A DNA stretch of 64,000 nucleotides from JAFEDN01 sp963795715 (GTDB lineage Bacteria; Pseudomonadota; Gammaproteobacteria; Coxiellales; Coxiellaceae): NCBI GenBank assembly GCA_963795715.1, contig CAWCIY010000002.1, positions 1,426,001-1,490,000 on the forward strand. Direction: 5' to 3'. The notes beneath the pieces were generated by a model, which was given only the letters and a program-made list of their open reading frames with translations, was not told where the DNA came from and ran no database searches. This document shows positions 1-9,300 of the stretch, piece by piece. Each line of letters starts with the position of its first letter. Positions within the stretch are counted from its first letter, which is position 1. The position numbers were made by a program, and so were the translations under genes.

Positions 1-1268
1 CCGTACCCAGGAGTAATAGTACTCGGAGGAGCATAATAAGTCCCTGGAGATCCAATGAGTAAATCCACATATCCATCGCCATTAATATCCCCTGCTGCAC
101 TGCCTGAAAGACTACTATAATCACCATTATTTTCGCCATCCAGTTTAAAACCATTGGCGCCACTTAGACTCGATAAGGTGATCACTCCACCGCTGCCTAT
201 TCCGGGGCCCCCAAATACCACATAGCTACGACCTTTTATACTGCCTCCGGGATACCAAGGAGATCCAATCAGCAAATCCGCATGCCTATCCCCATTAATA
301 TCGCCCGCAGCACTGACTAAATAACCGCTGTAATCATTATTATTCTCGCCATCGAGTTTAAAACCATTGACACCATTCAGACTTGACAATACGACGATTC
401 CACTACTTCCTATTCCGGGACCACCAAACACTACGTAGCTACGGCCTTTAGTACTGCCTCCAGGATAACCATAAGCTCCAATCAGCAGATCGGCATGCCC
501 ATCATCATTAATATCATCTGCTGCACTAACTAATCTGCCGCTAAAATCCCCATTATTTTCACCATCGAGTTTAAAACCATTAGCACCATTCAAGCTCGAC
601 AAGGCGATCGTTCCACTACTACCCACTCCAGGTCCACCGAACACTACATAAGTGCGGCCTTTACGACTATTAGGCGGATAACTATAAGCTCCTATCAGAA
701 AATCGGCATGCCCGTCAGCATTGATGTCGCCCGCTGCGCTGACTGAAATACCGCTATAATCACCATTATTTTCGCCATCGAGTTTAAAACCGTTGGCTCC
801 ATTGAGACTCGATAACGCAATGGTTCCAGTGATACCTACTTCTGGACCACCAAATACCACATAGCTACGGCCTTTATGATTATTCCAATAATGGGCTCCA
901 ATCAGCAGATCGGCATAACCATCATTATTAATATCTCCAGCGGCTCTGACTGGAAAACCACTAGCATCACCATTATTTTCACCATCCAGTTTAAAACCAT
1001 TAGTGCCGTTCAGACTGGATAAGGCAATCACTCCACTGCTACCGGTTCCAGGACCTCCAAACACCACATAACTGCGACCTTTATTACTGCCTCCCAGATA
1101 ACCAAAGGCACCGATAAGCAAATCAGTATAGCCATCGCCATTGATATCACCGACGGTGCCCACTGAAACACCGCTCTGATCACCATTATTCTCACCATCA
1201 ATTTTAAACCCATTTTGACCATTTAAATCAGCTAAATTAAAAATTGCCGGAAATTGTCCTTGTTTCAT
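1..1268 (-). CDS. FG-GAP (integrin-alpha-like) propeller protein, 3' end outside window
   Basis: This is the N-terminal part (about 422 codons) of a member of the giant FG-GAP family; the reading frame is still open at base 1. The start ATG (1266-1268) follows a strong AGGAGG. The protein begins MKQGQFPAIFNLADLNGQNG and runs straight into FG-GAP blades, six of which are visible, spaced about 210 bases apart and each carrying a GD(I/V)NGDG-type calcium loop followed by (D)LLIGA and GRSYVVFGG. Seven blades would make an integrin-type propeller, so the seventh and the stalk should lie beyond the left edge. There is no signal peptide: the first blade starts at the initiator Met. It uses the MKQG form of the start, as the gene at 55171-60675 does, rather than the MKNG form of most neighbours. 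Likely role (inference): ligand binding or adhesion. Confidence 0.9.
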   Translation of the reverse strand, partial: MKQGQFPAIFNLADLNGQNGFKIDGENNGDQSGVSVGTVGDINGDGYTDLLIGAFGYLGGSNKGRSYVVFGGPGTGSSGVIALSSLNGTNGFKLDGENNGDASGFPVRAAGDINNDGYADLLIGAHYWNNHKGRSYVVFGGPEVGITGTIALSSLNGANGFKLDGENNGDYSGISVSAAGDINADGHADFLIGAYSYPPNSRKGRTYVVFGGPGVGSSGTIALSSLNGANGFKLDGENNGDFSGRLVSAADDINDDGHADLLIGAYGYPGGSTKGRSYVVFGGPGIGSSGIVVLSSLNGVNGFKLDGENNNDYSGYLVSAAGDINGDRHADLLIGSPWYPGGSIKGRSYVVFGGPGIGSGGVITLSSLSGANGFKLDGENNGDYSSLSGSAAGDINGDGYVDLLIGSPGTYYAPPSTITPGY

Positions 1269-1291
1269 TGTTGTTGTCCTCCTAAAGTTAG

Positions 1292-1308
1292 GTTTCCACT
1301 ATGGAAAC
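1292..1308. promoter_or_regulatory. Inverted repeat upstream of an FG-GAP gene
   Basis: Perfect 7-base arms (GTTTCCA / TGGAAAC) with a 3-base loop, 24 bases upstream of the ATG at 1268, within the 1269-1427 gap. It could be an operator or a small mRNA hairpin. It is not followed by a T-run, so it is not a terminator. The rest of that gap holds an imperfect GGTTT/AAACC hairpin at about 1335-1372 and no gene that I can see. Confidence 0.3.
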
Positions 1309-1427
1309 AATTACGTTACTTAGTTTTTAACCCCATCGGGTCAGTGGTTTTTTTAGATTGATTCAAACCACCCGTTGGCGTCTGGCCTTTCTTGGCGTCT
1401 CCACACACTAAAGTCTGGGGCAGCGAA

Positions 1428-2720
1428 CTACTCAAAGGCCGTTGGATAACCGAGCCGGTCATACTGCTGGTTGTGCTGCTGGTGGATGCAGAACTGGAAG
1501 ATAGGGACCTGGTCCACCGGTGCTGAGGTTGATTCGGTAACCGAGCGGGATTCGCTGATGGGCGTCACACCACCCATATTTTGGTTTGACAGGCTTAATA
1601 AATTTTCCAGAGAATACACGATCTCGGGCGTTCGTTCGTACCAGCTTTTGATTCTTCTCGCTAAGGTCGCTAAAGATACCCGCTCCGTGGCTTTTTTCAA
1701 ATAAACATCCAAGGCCAAATCCATCGCTTTTATTGCGGCAGCCAAGTCTGTTTTTCGCTGCATATCGATCTGATGGATCGAAGATTCAGCAAACGTTAAC
1801 GTGATATCTTTTTCTTCGCTTTCTTTTTCCTCTGATCGCGCGCGCCGGGTCAAACCATGTTCTTTTAATAAATCGGTGTGTAATTTTTCATGGGTCTCGA
1901 GCAGTTGAACGGCGATTCTTTTCACCTGGGCTACATCCGCGCTAAGCTTGATTTCGGGCGCTAAAAAATCGCGGCATTCCGCGGAAAACACCAAGCTCTG
2001 ATACTCGGGTTTATAAACAAAGGTCTTGATGGAAAGCGGCGTCAGGAACGACAATGTCGGCAGGCCCACCCAAGATAAGCTGGATAAACTACCACCCCAA
2101 TCAATATGCTGAGCTGCAAGACCGGCTGCCGTCATCGGGGTTTTCAATGCGTCCGGTTTCTGCCAAATGCCTAACAACGTGCAAAAATAAGGCGATAAGG
2201 CATCATTAACTTCGACCAACTGTTTAATTTCTATTTCGATAAAATAAAAACCCAATAAAGATTCAAACGGTTGCAAAGGGATGCTTTCCTTGGCCGCAAA
2301 AAAAGGACAGGTCGGATGAAGCATCAGCGAATCTCTTAACAAATAATCATACAGCTCGATCAACTTATTTTTAGCAGGATACTCTTGAGCAACGCGTTCT
2401 CGATGAAAAGCTTGGGTGACCTGAATTAATTGTTCACGGATTTTTTGTAAAAAAATTCTTAAATAGGAAGCATAATCTGGAGACTGACTTTTTTTCAGCA
2501 AAAATTCAGTGATTTTTTGTTCCTCTGTATTAAGATTATTAGGCACAGTGCCTTGCGAACGCAAATCAATTAATTGAATCATCACAAAGCTCATGAGAAT
2601 CATTTTAGAAACCGCAGTCAATAGATGCTGGCCGGTTTGCGGTTCTGGAATTTTAAATTCCGGCTGCTCAACAATGGTTTGCGCCATGCTTAACAATTCT
2701 TGTCTGGAAACATATCTCAT
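1428..2720 (-). CDS. Hypothetical protein, 430 residues, unknown function
   Basis: I do not recognise this family. The start is secure: AGGAGG sits 5 bases before the ATG at 2720. The protein looks soluble and mostly helical, with no signal peptide and no convincing membrane span. A charged RSEEKESEEKD stretch lies near residue 300 and a Ser/Thr-rich region near 385-405. Residues 119-143 include HPTCPF, which resembles HPVCPF at the same relative position in the 594-residue protein at 21027-22811, so a distant relationship is possible. It starts 35 bases after the stop of the FG-GAP gene at 2756-4999 and is probably cotranscribed with it. A truncated copy of its first codons lies at 22836-22925, again directly after an FG-GAP gene, so the pairing is conserved. 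Function cannot be assigned. Confidence 0.85.
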   Translation of the reverse strand: MRYVSRQELLSMAQTIVEQPEFKIPEPQTGQHLLTAVSKMILMSFVMIQLIDLRSQGTVPNNLNTEEQKITEFLLKKSQSPDYASYLRIFLQKIREQLIQVTQAFHRERVAQEYPAKNKLIELYDYLLRDSLMLHPTCPFFAAKESIPLQPFESLLGFYFIEIEIKQLVEVNDALSPYFCTLLGIWQKPDALKTPMTAAGLAAQHIDWGGSLSSLSWVGLPTLSFLTPLSIKTFVYKPEYQSLVFSAECRDFLAPEIKLSADVAQVKRIAVQLLETHEKLHTDLLKEHGLTRRARSEEKESEEKDITLTFAESSIHQIDMQRKTDLAAAIKAMDLALDVYLKKATERVSLATLARRIKSWYERTPEIVYSLENLLSLSNQNMGGVTPISESRSVTESTSAPVDQVPIFQFCIHQQHNQQYDRLGYPTAFE

Positions 2721-2755
2721 AAAAATCCTCCTGGATGTTAAATATTAAAATATCC

Positions 2756-4999
2756 CTAACTCAGCAACGGTGTCATGAATTGTGAGTCGTTATTGAGTGT
2801 GTTGCTGGTTTGAGTCAGGCGCACACCGCTGCGGCTTCCTATTCGTTTGGCTTCGTCCTGATCCGATAACAGGGCTTGCACCGCATCCGCAATCACTTCG
2901 GCTTGATTGCGAATCATTTTTGGCGTCGCTTCTGCTTTATAAAAACCGGTAAACGTGCGTGTTGAACAGCAGCGAGTATTGCCAACGATCTCACGGGTTT
3001 GAGTCGCGATCGCTTCCATGATTTTTTGCTTTTCTGGACGCGGCAATTGATGCCAGTTATCCGCCTGAATCACGCCTCGCTTTTCTAATGCGCCGACAAT
3101 CAACGTCACTGCTCCCACGTATTCATTGTATTCCGACTGATTGATATACCCTAAACAACCGCCGATCTTGATCCGTGAAAATATCTCGCGGGCAATCGGT
3201 AATACGATCGAATCGGAATAACCCTGCTCTAAGCCATCGATCGTGGGTCTCACTCCGCGCTGCAAATGGGCCACATGTTTGTAATTGATATACCACTTCA
3301 ACACAAAAAATAAAAACCCTACGCCGCCGCTGATTAAAGCGCCCATCAATGAATTTTTGATTAACTCCGAAAAACTGGAATCTTGGGCTCCTTGAAAAAC
3401 AATTTTCGCCGGCTGCGGACAAGGTTGGCAATACAACCGTCCATCCCACACCGATACATCAAAATGCGGGGAAATTCCTGAATCATCGGTTAAAAAAACA
3501 ACCTGATTATTGATGACTTCCTGCTGGGTGAAATTCAATATCGGAATTTCCCATTGATCGTTATAAGCAAAATACCCTTGAGCCAGATTGCTGATTTCAA
3601 ACATTAGCTTTTCTGCTACGCGAGTAGTTGTCGAGGCTTTTAAATTCAACGACGTCATCATCACGGTGAATTTAGGCGCAGTCTGCAAATAGGCGTTGAC
3701 TAACACCGGCGGCACATCAAAATCAATTGCCGCCGGTTGAAAAGGAGTGGTGGTTTGATCTTTATTCACTGCGACTTGGTAAGCGGGTGCTACCGAACCG
3801 CCATCGTGAACAAAGCGTATCTGCTGATCGGTAATATTCTGCTGTTGGAAGTTATCGATAGCATGACCAGGCGCAGCGTTCGATTCAAAGCGGCCATAGA
3901 TCACATTCGCTATTAAAAAATTAAGACTACCATCGATATTACCTTGATAGGTTACTAACAGATTTTCAGCCGTCAATACTACTGATTCGCCTTGGTTAAT
4001 TACCAGTTGATTGTTTAGAAACGCTAAAGGAAAAAAAGTAATGTTGGCGGCATAAGACCCTGTCCAAGCAATTCCAGCGCTGCGCACCGTAATATTATAA
4101 GTAGGCGCTTCGGTACTGCCGTCATGGATAAATTGAATGCTTTGATTTATCACAGCTTGTTGTGTAAAACTTTTTAGAGCAATTCCAGGGGAATTAATAG
4201 ATTCAAATCGGCCATGAGTCACTTCGGTCAGAGCAAATAATAACGTTTGATTATCATGGTTGATATCATAAGCCGCTAAGTTTTCAGTAGTTAACCGTAA
4301 CACCTGCCCCGAATAGATCTGTAAACTATTATTGACCAAAACCGGTGGTATATCGCCAAATACCACGTAGGTGCGGCCTGTCCTTCTGTTTTGCGGATAG
4401 AAAATTGCTCCAATGATTAGATCAGCTACCCCATCGCCATTAATATCTCCAGCCGCGCTGACTGAATAACCACTCGTATCAGCACTATTTTCCCCGTCGA
4501 GTTTAAAACCATTCGTGCCATTTAAACTGGATAATAAAATGTCTCCACGGCTACCCACTTCAGTGCCGCCAAAGACCACATAGCTGCGACCTCTATTACT
4601 ACTTCTAGGATAACCATAAGCCCCAATCAGTAAATCAACATAGCCATCGCCATTGATATCTCCCGCGGTACTAACTGAATAACCACTGAAATCACCATTA
4701 TTTTCGCTATCGAGTTTAAAACCATTCGTCCCATTTAAACTGGATAATAAAATATCTCCACTGCTACCCACACCAGGACCGCCGAATACCACATAGCTGC
4801 GACCTTGACCACTACCCGCAAAATAAGGATAATAAGGAGCTCCAACCAGCAAATCAGCATAGCCATCACCATTGATATCTCCCGCAGTGCTGACTGAAAA
4901 ACCACTGGAATCTCCATTATTTTCCCCATCCAACTTGAAACCATTTTGGCCATTTAAATCACCTAAATTAAATACTTCGGGAAATTGTCCGTTTTTCAT
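2756..4999 (-). CDS. Miniature FG-GAP/CSPG-repeat membrane protein, three blades
   Basis: Smallest complete family member, 747 residues. The ATG follows GGAGGC. Layout: MKNGQFPEVF start; three FG-GAP blades (residues about 1-215) with GDINGDG calcium loops; three CSPG/Cadherin_3-like stalk repeats (about 215-540), the first with the family motif GIAWTG; one transmembrane helix (about 546-570, GALISGGVG then LFFVLKW); and a cytoplasmic domain (about 590-715) with RIKIGG, RCCSTRT and AEATP. The tail ends SQFMTPLLS. Three blades cannot close a seven-bladed propeller, so this is either an internally deleted member or one that assembles from several chains. The positive residues after the helix (KWYINYKH) favour a cytoplasmic C-terminus. 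No signal peptide is seen. The 430-residue gene follows 35 bases downstream. Confidence 0.9.
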   Translation of the reverse strand: MKNGQFPEVFNLGDLNGQNGFKLDGENNGDSSGFSVSTAGDINGDGYADLLVGAPYYPYFAGSGQGRSYVVFGGPGVGSSGDILLSSLNGTNGFKLDSENNGDFSGYSVSTAGDINGDGYVDLLIGAYGYPRSSNRGRSYVVFGGTEVGSRGDILLSSLNGTNGFKLDGENSADTSGYSVSAAGDINGDGVADLIIGAIFYPQNRRTGRTYVVFGDIPPVLVNNSLQIYSGQVLRLTTENLAAYDINHDNQTLLFALTEVTHGRFESINSPGIALKSFTQQAVINQSIQFIHDGSTEAPTYNITVRSAGIAWTGSYAANITFFPLAFLNNQLVINQGESVVLTAENLLVTYQGNIDGSLNFLIANVIYGRFESNAAPGHAIDNFQQQNITDQQIRFVHDGGSVAPAYQVAVNKDQTTTPFQPAAIDFDVPPVLVNAYLQTAPKFTVMMTSLNLKASTTTRVAEKLMFEISNLAQGYFAYNDQWEIPILNFTQQEVINNQVVFLTDDSGISPHFDVSVWDGRLYCQPCPQPAKIVFQGAQDSSFSELIKNSLMGALISGGVGFLFFVLKWYINYKHVAHLQRGVRPTIDGLEQGYSDSIVLPIAREIFSRIKIGGCLGYINQSEYNEYVGAVTLIVGALEKRGVIQADNWHQLPRPEKQKIMEAIATQTREIVGNTRCCSTRTFTGFYKAEATPKMIRNQAEVIADAVQALLSDQDEAKRIGSRSGVRLTQTSNTLNNDSQFMTPLLS

Positions 5000-5032
5000 A
5001 AAAAGCCTCCATTTAATCCTTTAAAAAATTAT

Positions 5033-5054
5033 GCGATTAATTATCACTCCTCAA
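5033..5054 (-). promoter_or_regulatory. Conserved FG-GAP leader with dyad, possible promoter
   Basis: One of six related leaders before FG-GAP genes. It has TTGAGG (5049-5054), then an imperfect dyad GCGAT/ATCAC (5033-5047), then a TAATTT-like box about 17 bases after TTGAGG, and the GGAGG of the gene at 4999 further on. The order and spacing are shared with the leaders at about 12005, 32419, 38143, 46250 and 51981. A promoter with an operator in its spacer is inferred. Here it lies just after the ATPase stop codon. Confidence 0.4.
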
Positions 5055-5060
5055 AATCAT

Positions 5061-6209
5061 TCAAATTTTGGTTACCTTGATTGCTAATCTCCTGTTTAGT
5101 TCCAGGTAATACTTTAGTAAAGGGTTAACTAATTGATAATGACCCTGATAGTCCTTATAAATATAATCATTGTCCATTAAGGAATTAACCGCTTTTATAA
5201 CAGCCCTAGGTGTTACTTTTAATAAGCTCACTACATTTTTACTGCTTGGCTGATCTATTTTCTCTTCTAAAAGCAATAATAAAAAAGCTCGTTGTGTGGG
5301 ACTTAAAGAAATGAGTGTCTGTGACAAAAGATGTGTTTCATCTTGTAAACAATGATGCCAGCAATTTTTAATTGCCTGAGCATCCGGTTTTCTAGGAATA
5401 TTCCAAACCTTATTGCAAAGTAAATTTAAGTAATAGGGATGGCATTCTGTTAGTTGAAAAATAGTTGCCATCGCCTCTTCTAACAAATAACTTCCCCAAC
5501 GTTTTTTAGCAATTTTTTGTAAATGCTTCGTGTAATCAGTCATAGAAATGCGTTCTAAAAAAATCTTTTCGCATAATTGAAAAAACGGTCTTTTTTTATC
5601 ATCAAACATCATTAAGAGTAATTTTCGATTGCTTCCTGAAAAAATCAGGGTAATCATCTGTAATTCCTGTGCTGCACTCCTAATCGCGGCTTCTACAGTT
5701 TCATGGTTTTCAAGAGTTGCAATTTGTTGGAATTCATCAATAAAAATAACTGCTCTCTTTTTAGTTTTTTTTGCAACTATATCTAATGATAAAAGCGATT
5801 CGGTGATTTGTGTTAATGGGTTATCTTTCTTTTGATAAGTAAGTTCAATTCTGGCGCCTATGTCTTCATCTATAATTAATTTTGGCTTAAAATTACTCAA
5901 CAATTGCTTGGCAATTTCATAAGCCTTTTTATAGGATGGCTGTAATTGGGTTAATAATCGTTGTATAGCAAATAAAATATAATCACGGACCGATTCTTCC
6001 GTAATCACTAATGAAAGATCAATTTTTTCGTATGGTAATTTGAAGTCATTTAATACTTTGTTCACCAAGCTGCTTTTCCCATAACGCCTGGGTGAGCTTA
6101 TCAAGATATGCCGGCATTTTTCAATATTACGTTGCAACTGGTCACGTTCGCTCACGCGATTACAAAACGCTTCTCCCATTGCCAACCCTAAAGGAAAAAA
6201 ATCTTTCAT
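5061..6209 (-). CDS. Archaeal-type AAA/STAND P-loop ATPase
   Basis: A 382-residue ATPase of the 'ATPase predominantly from Archaea' (PF01637-like) type. Visible motifs: Walker A SSPRRYGKSS near residues 38-47; Walker B VIFIDEF near 154-160; a sensor-like SGSNRKL near 190; and a C-terminal region (about 305-375) with the look of a winged helix (SSKNVVSLLKVTPRAVIKAV). In this family such proteins are NTP-dependent switches or DNA-associated ATPases; the partner here is unknown. The gene is more AT-rich than its neighbours and interrupts the run of FG-GAP genes, which suggests acquisition as a separate piece. Its ribosome binding site (AGAGGG) is weaker than those of the FG-GAP genes. It has its own promoter-like region with a perfect palindrome. 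The last codons run into the conserved leader of the next FG-GAP gene. Confidence 0.85.
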   Translation of the reverse strand: MKDFFPLGLAMGEAFCNRVSERDQLQRNIEKCRHILISSPRRYGKSSLVNKVLNDFKLPYEKIDLSLVITEESVRDYILFAIQRLLTQLQPSYKKAYEIAKQLLSNFKPKLIIDEDIGARIELTYQKKDNPLTQITESLLSLDIVAKKTKKRAVIFIDEFQQIATLENHETVEAAIRSAAQELQMITLIFSGSNRKLLLMMFDDKKRPFFQLCEKIFLERISMTDYTKHLQKIAKKRWGSYLLEEAMATIFQLTECHPYYLNLLCNKVWNIPRKPDAQAIKNCWHHCLQDETHLLSQTLISLSPTQRAFLLLLLEEKIDQPSSKNVVSLLKVTPRAVIKAVNSLMDNDYIYKDYQGHYQLVNPLLKYYLELNRRLAIKVTKI

Positions 6210-6227
6210 AAAACCCTCTAACGATTC

Positions 6228-6247
6228 ATTATACCTAAAGGTATAAT
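6228..6247. promoter_or_regulatory. 20-base palindrome overlapping a putative promoter of the ATPase gene
   Basis: ATTATACCT-AA-AGGTATAAT has perfect 9-base arms and lies 18 bases upstream of the ATPase start. On the minus strand a candidate promoter has TTGATC (6265-6270), a 16-base spacer and TATTAT (6243-6248), so the palindrome would cover the -10 box and the transcription start. That is the usual place for a repressor operator, and autoregulation by the ATPase is possible. The boxes are read by eye only. Confidence 0.4.
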
Positions 6248-6311
6248 ACCCTATTGTATCATACGATCAAGCCCATTTTTTAATATCAAAGCCCTCTCTT
6301 CCTGTTTTTAA

Positions 6312-9300
6312 TTAACTCAGCAACGGAGTCGTGAATTGAGAATCGCTATTGAGCGTATTGCTGGTTTGAGTCAGGCGCATGCTGCTGCGGCTGCCTGTAC
6401 CTTTGGCTTCAGTACGATTCGATAAAGTCTCTTGTACCGCATTGGCTATCGCTTCGGCTTGATTGCGAAGCATTCTCGGCGTGGCTTCGGCCCGGTAAAA
6501 ACTGGTAAAAGTACGCATCGAGCAGCAACGATTATTACCCACTAATTCTTTAGTATGCGTGGCAATGGCGTCGATGATTCTTTGTTTTTTGGGTCTGGAG
6601 AGAGAATTCCAACTGTTCGGCTGGATGACATCTTTGGTTTCTAAAGCAGCCACAATCACACTGACCGCACCTACATATTCATTGTAATCGCGTTTGCCGA
6701 TATAGCCTAAACAGCCGGTAATTTTAATGCGGGAAAATATCTCGCGCGCAATAGGCAACAATAAAGTATCGGAATAAGTCTCTTGTTCTTCGCCATCTAT
6801 CGTTGGCCTGGCATTACGCTGTAATCCTAATGAATGTTTATATTTCAACGCGAAAAACAGCAAGCCCACCACACCGCTGGCCACTGCGCCGATAATGGCG
6901 TTTTTGATCACATCGGATAGACTGGAATTGGACGGTGTGCTCGTATCAAACACGACATCCGCCGGCTGCGGGCAGGCCCAACACTGCATCCGTCCATCCC
7001 CTACCGATACTTTGAATTGGGGCGCTAGTCCGGTTTTATCTGTGACAAAGATAATATTATTATCCGTTACATTTTGCTGAGTAAATTGGCGCAACTCTGT
7101 CTGCCACTCATTTTTATCCGCGAAATAGCCGTTACTGATATCACTAATCTCAAAAACGAGGTCTTTAACAGACGCCGTCATACTCGTTGCTTTTAAATTG
7201 ATATCCGTGATTTGTTCTCGTCTGCCTGTTTGCGTGGACAAATAAGCACTTTGCAATAGGGGCGCTGCATCAAAATCCATCTGGCAAGCCATTGTGCCTT
7301 TCACACTACCGCTTTGGCCGTCACTAATCGTCAAATAAGCACTTGGCGCACTGGTCGCATTATCCGAAATAAACACCACTTCATGTGCGTTAATTTGTTT
7401 TTGTTGGAAACGGGTTAGCGGATAATGAGGATTAGAAACTAATTCAAACTGACCGTGCTGCACCGCACCGGTGATAGGCGTGAATACGATATCACCATTA
7501 TTCCCTCGATTGGTCGTTGCGTTTAATACATTTTCGGTCAGATTAAACTTGTCGCCCTGATTAATTTTAAAATAATTACTAACTACCAAAATAACACCGG
7601 TTTGTTGTACATCACTGGCTAAGTCTGTAGAACTATCCCAAACTTTTAATCGGCAATCGGGAAGTTGCCCGCTCTTGTCAGCCACAAATTGAATGTTTTG
7701 CTGCAGAACATCTTGCTGAGAAAACAAGAGAATTTCCACACCTGAATTATTGCGTTTTTCAAAACGACCATGATTGACCGAAGATACTAGAAATTGTAAA
7801 TCTTCTGCCATCTCTCCTGCTCGAGTAGCAGCTAAATTATCGCTGGTCAACCATACGGATTGGCCGCTGCTTACTAAAAATTGATTTTGGGTAAGCACTG
7901 GTTTTGCATAAAAAGTCACATTGGCTGATGCAGGTGGTAGCGTGATTCGACCATCAGTGACTGACACTTGGTATCCAGGTTTTCCAGAGCCTTGTTGATA
8001 AAAACGAACTTGTTGAGTCGTGATTTGTTGTTGAATAAAGCTGACATCGCCGGTAAGAGTTTCATCAACGCTCGAAATTAAAAATCCGCCGCTTTGAATA
8101 TTGCTGATCATAAAGATCAAACCAGGATCTGCGACGCCCTGATGAGTCGCCAATAAATTTTTAGGTGTTAAAATGACTGTCGCCCCTTCGCCGATAGTCA
8201 ATTGATTGTTGATTAATATCGGATTGAGATCAAAATCAATGCTGCTCCAGGAAGGGGTTGTCGTTATACGGCCATCACTGACAGCAACCCGATAGGTCGG
8301 TGCAGAGATTGAATTATCATGAACAAATTGCACCAATTGATCGGTAATATTTTGTTGCTGAAAAACAGTGATTGCTGTATCAGGCGATTTTATCCATTCA
8401 AATTGACCATACTGACAATCACTGATAATAAAACTCAAATTACCGTCTTCACTCCCCGCATGAGTCGCTCGCAAATTACTTGAAGTCAATTTTAAGGTTT
8501 GACCTTGATTGATTACCAATTGATTATTTTCCAAAATCGGAAACAGATCAAAATCAATTTTGGCAGCCACCGGCGAAAGCGTAATTCGCCCATCGCTGAC
8601 GCTAACCCAGTAGCTCGGCGCTTGGGTAGAATTATCATGAGTAAATTGAATAATACCATCCGTAATATTTTGTTGATAAAAATTGAAAATAGGGTTATTG
8701 GGTGCAGTGATCCAAGAAAACTGACCCTGTTCGATGGCGCTGATATTAAATTGCAATAAGCTGTCGTCACCGCCAGGATGAATCGCACTTAAAGCGCTGG
8801 ACGTTATACGGATGGTATCCCCTTGATTAATAATCAATGAATTATTGAGCAAAATCGGTGAAGCATCAAAATCAATCGTGGCTGCTCGTACTGAAGAAAT
8901 CGTTCGACCATCCGTGACAGATACCTGATAGGCAGGCGCTTGGGTAGAATTGTCGTGAGTGAATTGAATGAGTCCATCGGTAATATTTTGCTGATAACAC
9001 TGCGTCAATGCTTCATCTGGAAAATTCTGCCAATGAAATAAGCCATGAGCGACATTAATCAAAATAAACTGTAAATAACTATCATCATCATGACCAGGAT
9101 GAGTGGCGCTTAATCCATCTGAAAGAATAGTTACCGTCTCACCTTGATTAACGCGCAACTGATTATTGATCAAAACCGGTATCGTATCAAAATCAATTTG
9201 AGCGGCTTGCGGTAAAGAATGCGTCCGCCCATCGGTGACTGAAACAGAATAAGCCGGAGCATTGACGGAATTATCCTGTACAAATTGCACTTGACTATCA

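Noticed and set aside
1..1268. Regular 210-base periodicity considered as a non-coding tandem repeat or CRISPR-like array
   Set aside because: The period matches FG-GAP blades, the frame is open throughout, and the changes keep the protein motifs.
1335..1372. Hairpin with GGTTT/AAACC arms between the 430-residue gene and the first FG-GAP gene, considered as a terminator
   Set aside because: The stem is imperfect and the downstream sequence on the minus strand lacks a T-run.
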